Origin: an uncultured Roseburia sp.
GTDB taxonomy: Bacteria > Bacillota > Clostridia > Lachnospirales > Lachnospiraceae
Reading direction: 5' to 3'
Assembly: GCA_947383215.1 (NCBI GenBank)
Contig: CANDCP010000020.1
Coordinates: forward strand, 1-45,342
DNA length: 45,342 nucleotides
How positions within the stretch are numbered: the first letter of the stretch is position 1; each line of letters starts with the position of its first letter. The notes under the pieces were generated by a model. It did no database searches, was not told where the DNA came from, and was given only the letters and a program-made list of their open reading frames with translations. The translations under genes and the position numbers were made by a program. This document shows positions 41,567 through 45,342 of the stretch, one piece after another.

Positions 41567-43465
41567 ATGGGGAACTTTACAGAGTTGGACATGTACCTGT
41601 TCGGACAGGGAACGCACTATGATATTTACAAAAAGCTGGGTGCGCATCCGACGGTAATCAAAGGGAAAAAGGGTGTCATGTTCGACGTATGGGCGCCGCA
41701 TGCCGATCGGGTGTGGGTAATTGGAACTTTTAACGGTTGGGACGAGACGGCAGACGAGATGGAGCGCTTAGAGCCGACGGAGGGCGGGATCTTTGAGTTG
41801 TTTATTCCGGATGCCAAAGAGGGCGATCTGTATAAATATCTGATAGAGACGCCGGAGGGAGAGCTTTTATATAAAGCGGATCCTTACGCCAATTATGCCG
41901 AGCTTCGTCCGGGTACCGCGTCGCGGATCTACGATATTACAAAATATAAATGGACAGATAAGCAGTGGATGAAAAAGCGGGAAGAGACTGCGGACATGTA
42001 TGCGCAGCCGATGTCGATTTATGAGGTGCATATCGGTTCCTGGATGCGTCATCCGGGAAGAGAGGACGAGGGATTTTATACTTACCGCCAGGCTGCGGAG
42101 GCTTTGGTAAAATACGTAAAAGAAATGGGATATACGCATGTAGAGCTGATGGGGATTTCGGAATACCCGTTCGACGGTTCCTGGGGATATCAGGTGACGG
42201 GATATTATGCGCCGACGTCGAGGTATGGGACGCCGGAGGATTTTGCGTATTTTGTAGATTATCTGCATAAGAATAATATCGGAGTAATTTTGGACTGGGT
42301 TCCGGCGCATTTTCCGAGGGACGCGCACGGTCTTGCCGACTTCGACGGCGAGGCGCTCTATGAGTACGCAGACCCGAGAAAGGGCGAGCATCCGGACTGG
42401 GGGACAAAGATTTTTGACTATGGGCGTTCCGAGGTTAAGAACTTTTTGATCGGAAGCGCGCTTATGTGGATCGAGCATTATCACATCGACGGGCTTCGCG
42501 TAGATGCGGTGGCCTCGATGCTTTATCTGGACTACGGTAAAAATGACGGTCAGTGGGTGGCCAACAAATACGGTGAAAATAAGAATCTTGAGGCGATTGA
42601 GTTTTTCCGCCATATCAATACGGTAATTACCGGGCGCAACCACGGGACGGTTATGATTGCCGAGGAGTCTACGGCGTGGCCGATGGTGACGGGCGAGGCG
42701 AAAGACGGCGGGCTGAATTTCAGCTTTAAGTGGAATATGGGCTGGATGCACGATTTTCTTGACTATATGAAGCTGGATCCGTATTTCCGCAAAAATAATC
42801 ATCATAAAATGACGTTTGCGATGAGCTACAATGCGAGCGAGAGATATATTCTTGTGCTCTCCCATGACGAGGTCGTACATTTGAAATGCTCGATGATCAA
42901 TAAGATGCCGGGGCTTGGAAGAGATAAGTTCCGGAATCTGATGGTCGGTTACGCGTTTATGATGGGACATCCGGGCAAGAAGCTTTTGTTTATGGGGCAG
43001 GATTTTGCGCAGGAGCGCGAGTGGAGCGAGGAGCGCGAGCTGGACTGGTTTTTGCTCGATCAGCCGGAGCATAGGCAGATGAAGGAATACATGAAGACGC
43101 TTCTCCATATTTACCGCAAATATCCGTGTATGTATGAGCTGGATCACAGCTGGGAAGGCTTTGAGTGGATTAATGCGAACGACGGCGACCGCAGCATTTT
43201 CAGCTTTATTCGAAAGGCAGAGTCCGGAAAAAATAATCTGCTCTTTGTCTGCAACTTTACTCCGGTCGAGAGAGAGGATTACCGTGTCGGCGTTCCGAAA
43301 AAGAAGAAATATAAATTGATTTTCAACAGCGATGATGTCAAGTTCGGAGGAAGCGGGGCGTCGCGTCCCGTACAATATACGGCCGAAAAGTCTGAGTGCG
43401 ACGGCAGAGAATTTTCGTTTGAATATCCGCTGCCGGCGTATGGCGTGGCAATTTTTCAGTTTTAA
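41567..43465 (+). CDS. glgB: 1,4-alpha-glucan branching enzyme
   Basis: The 632-residue enzyme makes alpha-1,6 branches in glycogen. Residues about 30-110 are a CBM48 domain (FDVWAPHADRVWVIGTFNGW). The GH13 barrel follows, with the nucleophile Asp313 (DGLRVDAVASML), acid Glu366 (MIAEESTAWP) and LSHDEVVH near 430. The C-terminal beta domain is complete, and the length is usual for this short GlgB type. AGGGGG lies about 10 bases before the ATG. No other glycogen gene (glgC, glgA, glgP) is in the window. A strong terminator follows. Confidence 0.97.
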   Translation: MGNFTELDMYLFGQGTHYDIYKKLGAHPTVIKGKKGVMFDVWAPHADRVWVIGTFNGWDETADEMERLEPTEGGIFELFIPDAKEGDLYKYLIETPEGELLYKADPYANYAELRPGTASRIYDITKYKWTDKQWMKKREETADMYAQPMSIYEVHIGSWMRHPGREDEGFYTYRQAAEALVKYVKEMGYTHVELMGISEYPFDGSWGYQVTGYYAPTSRYGTPEDFAYFVDYLHKNNIGVILDWVPAHFPRDAHGLADFDGEALYEYADPRKGEHPDWGTKIFDYGRSEVKNFLIGSALMWIEHYHIDGLRVDAVASMLYLDYGKNDGQWVANKYGENKNLEAIEFFRHINTVITGRNHGTVMIAEESTAWPMVTGEAKDGGLNFSFKWNMGWMHDFLDYMKLDPYFRKNNHHKMTFAMSYNASERYILVLSHDEVVHLKCSMINKMPGLGRDKFRNLMVGYAFMMGHPGKKLLFMGQDFAQEREWSEERELDWFLLDQPEHRQMKEYMKTLLHIYRKYPCMYELDHSWEGFEWINANDGDRSIFSFIRKAESGKNNLLFVCNFTPVEREDYRVGVPKKKKYKLIFNSDDVKFGGSGASRPVQYTAEKSECDGREFSFEYPLPAYGVAIFQF

Positions 43466-43485
43466 GCGGTGCGGTAACGGCGCGG

Positions 43486-43520
43486 CAGGGGGCGTCGGTT
43501 AATTTTAATTTTTCCCCCTG
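43486..43520. other. Hairpin after glgB
   Basis: CAGGGGG (43486-43492) and CCCCCTG (43514-43520) pair around a 21-base AT-rich loop containing AATTTTAATT. No T-tract follows. It sits just before the strong terminator at 43529. Confidence 0.4.
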
Positions 43521-43528
43521 AATTCTTG

Positions 43529-43592
43529 AAAAAAGAGAATTTCATGGAATTACGGCTTTCTTAGCCATGACATTCCATGGGATTCTCTTTTT
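43529..43592. terminator. Strong bidirectional terminator after glgB
   Basis: AAAAAAGAGAAT and CATGGAAT pair with ATTCCATG and ATTCTCTTTTT, with a small GGCT/AGCC hairpin at the tip. T-tracts lie on both sides. It insulates the conserved run from the AT-rich GNAT segment. Confidence 0.9.
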
Positions 43593-43614
43593 CCTTCTCT
43601 GTTATAAATATTTC

Positions 43615-43643
43615 TTGACATATAAATAGGATTATGATAGGGT
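43615..43643 (+). promoter_or_regulatory. Promoter of the GNAT leader region
   Basis: TTGACA (43615-43620) has TAGGGT at 17 bases (43638-43643), which is weak. TATGAT at 43633 is closer to consensus but only 12 bases away. A promoter here is likely, but its exact -10 is not settled. Confidence 0.5.
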
Positions 43644-43663
43644 ATAAAAAAATTTAGGAGAAC

Positions 43664-43726
43664 ATGAAGATGCAGAGCTTACATTTTACAATGAACGATA
43701 TGTACATGTATAACGGACGTACTTAG
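43664..43726 (+). CDS. 20-residue leader peptide
   Basis: The frame MKMQSLHFTMNDMYMYNGRT starts 5 bases after an AGGAG site and ends at TAG 43724-43726. It is Met- and Tyr-rich. A large RNA hairpin begins 15 bases after its stop, and an intrinsic terminator lies further on, before the first GNAT gene. This order (promoter, leader peptide, hairpins, terminator, gene) is that of a ribosome-sensing attenuator as seen ahead of many antibiotic-resistance genes. No gene name is known to me. Confidence 0.65.
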   Translation: MKMQSLHFTMNDMYMYNGRT

Positions 43727-43740
43727 AGGTAATTGTGTTT

Positions 43741-43794
43741 CGGTTAGATGCACAGTTACGCGAGTAGGTCTGATATGTCTGTGCATAGTAATCG
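43741..43794 (+). promoter_or_regulatory. Leader hairpin between leader peptide and terminator
   Basis: CGGTTA pairs with TAATCG (one G-T), then ATGCACAG (43748-43755) pairs with CTGTGCAT (43779-43786), around a 23-base loop. The 3' arm holds GTGCA, which could instead pair with TGCAC in the terminator 5' arm. ATCGG (43791-43795) could also pair with CCGAT (43833-43837). Such alternatives fit an antiterminator switch. Confidence 0.55.
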
Positions 43795-43846
43795 GTAGGT
43801 GTAAGTCGTATTTATATAGAATGCTTGTATAGCCGATCGTTTTAGG

Positions 43847-43884
43847 AGTGCACTGGACATATTGTATGTTTAGTGTATTTTTTT
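43847..43884 (+). terminator. Attenuator terminator upstream of the GNAT genes
   Basis: AGTGCACTGGACAT pairs with ATGTTTAGTGTATT over 14 positions (four G-T pairs) around the ATTGT loop. A run of seven Ts (43878-43884) overlaps the end of the stem. It ends 7 bases before the AAAGGAGG site of the first GNAT gene, so it lies in the leader rather than after a gene. Confidence 0.75.
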
Positions 43885-43903
43885 GTTTGAAAAGGAGGTT
43901 TTT

Positions 43904-44407
43904 ATGAGATTATCAAATGGAGCAGAGGTTATTATCAAGCCCTGTCGGCAAGAAGATGCGGAAGAAATACACGCTATGCAGACGGAAGCGTTCAAAGAAT
44001 TGTTAGAGAAGTATCAGGATTATGATACGAATCCCGGAAATGAAAGCATCGAAAAAGTAGAAGCACGCTTGAAACAGGATTTTACATTTTACTATTTTAT
44101 CTGTATTGGACAACAAAAAGCCGGAGCGGTTCGTATTGTTGACAAAAAGGAGAGCGGAAAAAACAAAAGGATTTCTCCGATTTTTGTATTGCCGGAATTT
44201 CAGGGAAAAGGCATTGCGCAGAAAGCAATCCGCTTATGCGAAGAAATACACGGAAACGATGATTGGGAATTGGACACAATTTTGCAGGAACGGGGAAACT
44301 GTCATTTGTATGAGAAAATGGGGTATCGGCAGACCGGCAAGACGAAGGTCATTAACGATAGGCTTACATTAACATTTTATGAGAAAAGGGGGACTGACAG
44401 GACATGA
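43904..44407 (+). CDS. GNAT family N-acetyltransferase
   Basis: The 167-residue acetyl-CoA-dependent acetyltransferase has the GNAT motif A in FVLPEFQGKGIAQKAIRLCEE, with the QGKGIA pyrophosphate loop at residues 100-105. A helix-strand end with HLYEKMGYRQTGKT (motif B) follows. The acceptor could be a small molecule, antibiotic, peptide or amino group; no aminoglycoside- or streptothricin-specific motif is recognisable. The start at 43904 has AAAGGAGG. The 7-residue upstream extension lies in the terminator and is rejected. It overlaps the next gene by 4 bases. Base composition is clearly AT-richer than the genes before glgB, suggesting recent acquisition. Confidence 0.9.
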   Translation: MRLSNGAEVIIKPCRQEDAEEIHAMQTEAFKELLEKYQDYDTNPGNESIEKVEARLKQDFTFYYFICIGQQKAGAVRIVDKKESGKNKRISPIFVLPEFQGKGIAQKAIRLCEEIHGNDDWELDTILQERGNCHLYEKMGYRQTGKTKVINDRLTLTFYEKRGTDRT

Positions 44408-45153
44408 ATGTAATGATGAAAAGTAAAGTGGAAGAATTATTGTCGAAGGAATTTTATTGCAGTTCAAAAGATTTAAATGGGAAAGCAACTGTGTATTCTG
44501 TTAATTCTGATGCGAAACGACCGTACATTAAAATATTGGCATACCGAAATTGCGTTGTAGTTTGTACGTCAGAAGATTTGCATTACAAGGTGCAGGAGCT
44601 TTTACGAGATAAGAATAGAGATGAAATTTTTGAACTTCCGTTGGTTTACGGACAGACGATTCATTATATTCCCGATGATAGCTGCAAAGATGGCGCATTG
44701 GTATCATTAAATTATAAGTGCGAATATCTTTTTTACAGAGAGGTGTTATCGCTTCATGGATTGACCGGTTTTGAAAACTCTTTAGCATTTGATGAAAGTG
44801 GTTCTACATCAACAAGAGCCGTTTACATTGCAAGGGATCGGGATAGAATTATTGGGGTGGCAGGCGCCGCGGAATCATTTGTAAACGGAGTTTGGGAAAT
44901 GGGGGTAGATGTAATGGAGGAATATAGAAAAGCCGGATTAGGGACATATTTAGTGAGGGGGTTGACGAAGAAATTGCTGGCACAGGATATCATCCCATTC
45001 TATTCCGCTTCTGTAACGAATATTGGTTCACAGATGGCGGCGGCCAGGAGCGGCTACATACCGTGCTGGATTGATACATTTGGAACCATACTTGACGGAA
45101 GTTCCGTATACAATGATATTGTTGGAGGTTTATCAGCAAAGTTTGCCGGATGA
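44404..45153 (+). CDS. Second GNAT family acetyltransferase
   Basis: The 249-residue protein has an N-terminal domain of about 120 residues without a recognised motif and a C-terminal GNAT domain. Motif A reads MGVDVMEEYRKAGLGTYLVRGLTKKL (RKAGLG is the acetyl-CoA loop, from about residue 178), then YSASVTNIGSQMAAARSGYIPC as the motif-B-like end. It starts within the first GNAT gene (ATGA overlap), so the two are translated together and may act in sequence or as partners. It is AT-rich like its neighbour. The substrate is unknown. Confidence 0.82.
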   Translation: MNVMMKSKVEELLSKEFYCSSKDLNGKATVYSVNSDAKRPYIKILAYRNCVVVCTSEDLHYKVQELLRDKNRDEIFELPLVYGQTIHYIPDDSCKDGALVSLNYKCEYLFYREVLSLHGLTGFENSLAFDESGSTSTRAVYIARDRDRIIGVAGAAESFVNGVWEMGVDVMEEYRKAGLGTYLVRGLTKKLLAQDIIPFYSASVTNIGSQMAAARSGYIPCWIDTFGTILDGSSVYNDIVGGLSAKFAG

Positions 45154-45253
45154 GAGTTGAATTTTCACAGCTGCAGGCAGCCCTTTTTACATTATATTTA
45201 TACAGGCAGCGGGCCGTATTTCGTTTCATACAAATTCTCCAACCGAAAGGTAT

Positions 45254-45281
45254 TTGACATGCTGGAAAAATGTGTTATACT
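45254..45281 (+). promoter_or_regulatory. Promoter near the right edge
   Basis: TTGACA (45254-45259) and TATACT (45276-45281) have a 16-base spacer. It leads toward a reading frame at 45303 that runs off the window. Confidence 0.7.
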
Positions 45282-45302
45282 GGATTATGTAATGGGCGAG
45301 AG

Positions 45303-45342
45303 ATGAAAAATATGTTTGGCTGTGGGCTGGTGCGATCGTATG
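45303..45342 (+). CDS. Possible start of a gene cut by the window edge
   Basis: An ATG at 45303 opens a frame (MKNMFGCGLVRSY) with no stop before the window ends. It lies about 15-20 bases after the predicted transcript start of the promoter at 45254 and has only a weak GGGCGAGAG before it. Too short to identify. Confidence 0.3.
   Translation, partial: MKNMFGCGLVRSY

Noticed and set aside
41867-43375. Long minus-strand frame opposite glgB
   Set aside because: It mirrors the codon pattern of glgB, has a composition rich in Arg/His/Ile typical of antisense shadows, and no ribosome site or known motif.
45160-45190. Terminator after the second GNAT gene
   Set aside because: A GCTG/CAGC stem before CCTTTTT is only four base pairs, too weak to call.

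Overview
The window reads as chromosomal DNA of an anaerobic, spore-forming Firmicute, most likely a Lachnospiraceae-type Clostridium. The evidence is SpoIID next to a SpoIIQ-like protein, CotF-type small proteins, strong GGAGG ribosome sites, consensus TTGACA/TATAAT promoters, a T-box in front of metG, and the family make-up (AI-2E exporter, YbhJ-like hydratase, VanR-like two-component pair). No rRNA, tRNA, CRISPR array, insertion sequence or phage gene was found.

Layout. 1-270: two copies of an 83/82-bp tandem repeat, each with two hairpins. 270-2879: MATE exporter converging on tyrS. 2971-6378: a run with a family-2 glycosyltransferase, a permuted papain-like hydrolase, an MprF/YbhN-type membrane protein and two small CotF-like proteins. 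6501-10673: Na/phosphate symporter converging on two lipoprotein genes. 10837-17695: zinc-ribbon gene, T-box-controlled metG, tatD and ksgA. A divergently read DNA-repair pair (a DUF4130/TIGR03915-type protein and a TIGR03916-type radical SAM protein) sits between tatD and ksgA, with two LexA-type boxes at its promoter. 17755-19535: spoIID and a spoIIQ-like gene. 19849-24400: GIY-YIG protein, DEAD-box helicase with a terminator in its leader, a divergent PurM-like protein, a coiled-coil protein and an unknown membrane protein. 24539-27722: response regulator and large histidine kinase. 27715-35170: cysK followed by hemA-sirC-hemC-cobA/hemD-hemB-hemL. 35192-43465: aconitase-family hydratase, AI-2E transporter, TPR/ATPase protein and glgB. 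43600-45153: an AT-richer segment with a leader peptide, RNA hairpins and a terminator ahead of two overlapping GNAT acetyltransferase genes.

How the genes work together. The hem genes supply every step from glutamyl-tRNA to sirohydrochlorin, and cysK upstream suggests a link between siroheme and sulfide assimilation. MetG, TatD and KsgA keep the usual Firmicute translation/RNA neighbourhood, interrupted by the probable SOS-regulated repair pair. SpoIID and the SpoIIQ-like protein belong to engulfment during sporulation.

The strongest candidates for under-described biology are the repair pair with two SOS boxes and the leader-peptide/terminator switch in front of the paired GNAT genes. Next come the helicase leader attenuator, the PurM homologue lacking its signature motifs, and the SpoIIQ-like protein with no visible zinc ligands. 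All calls come from reading the sequence by eye; no database search or folding program was run.
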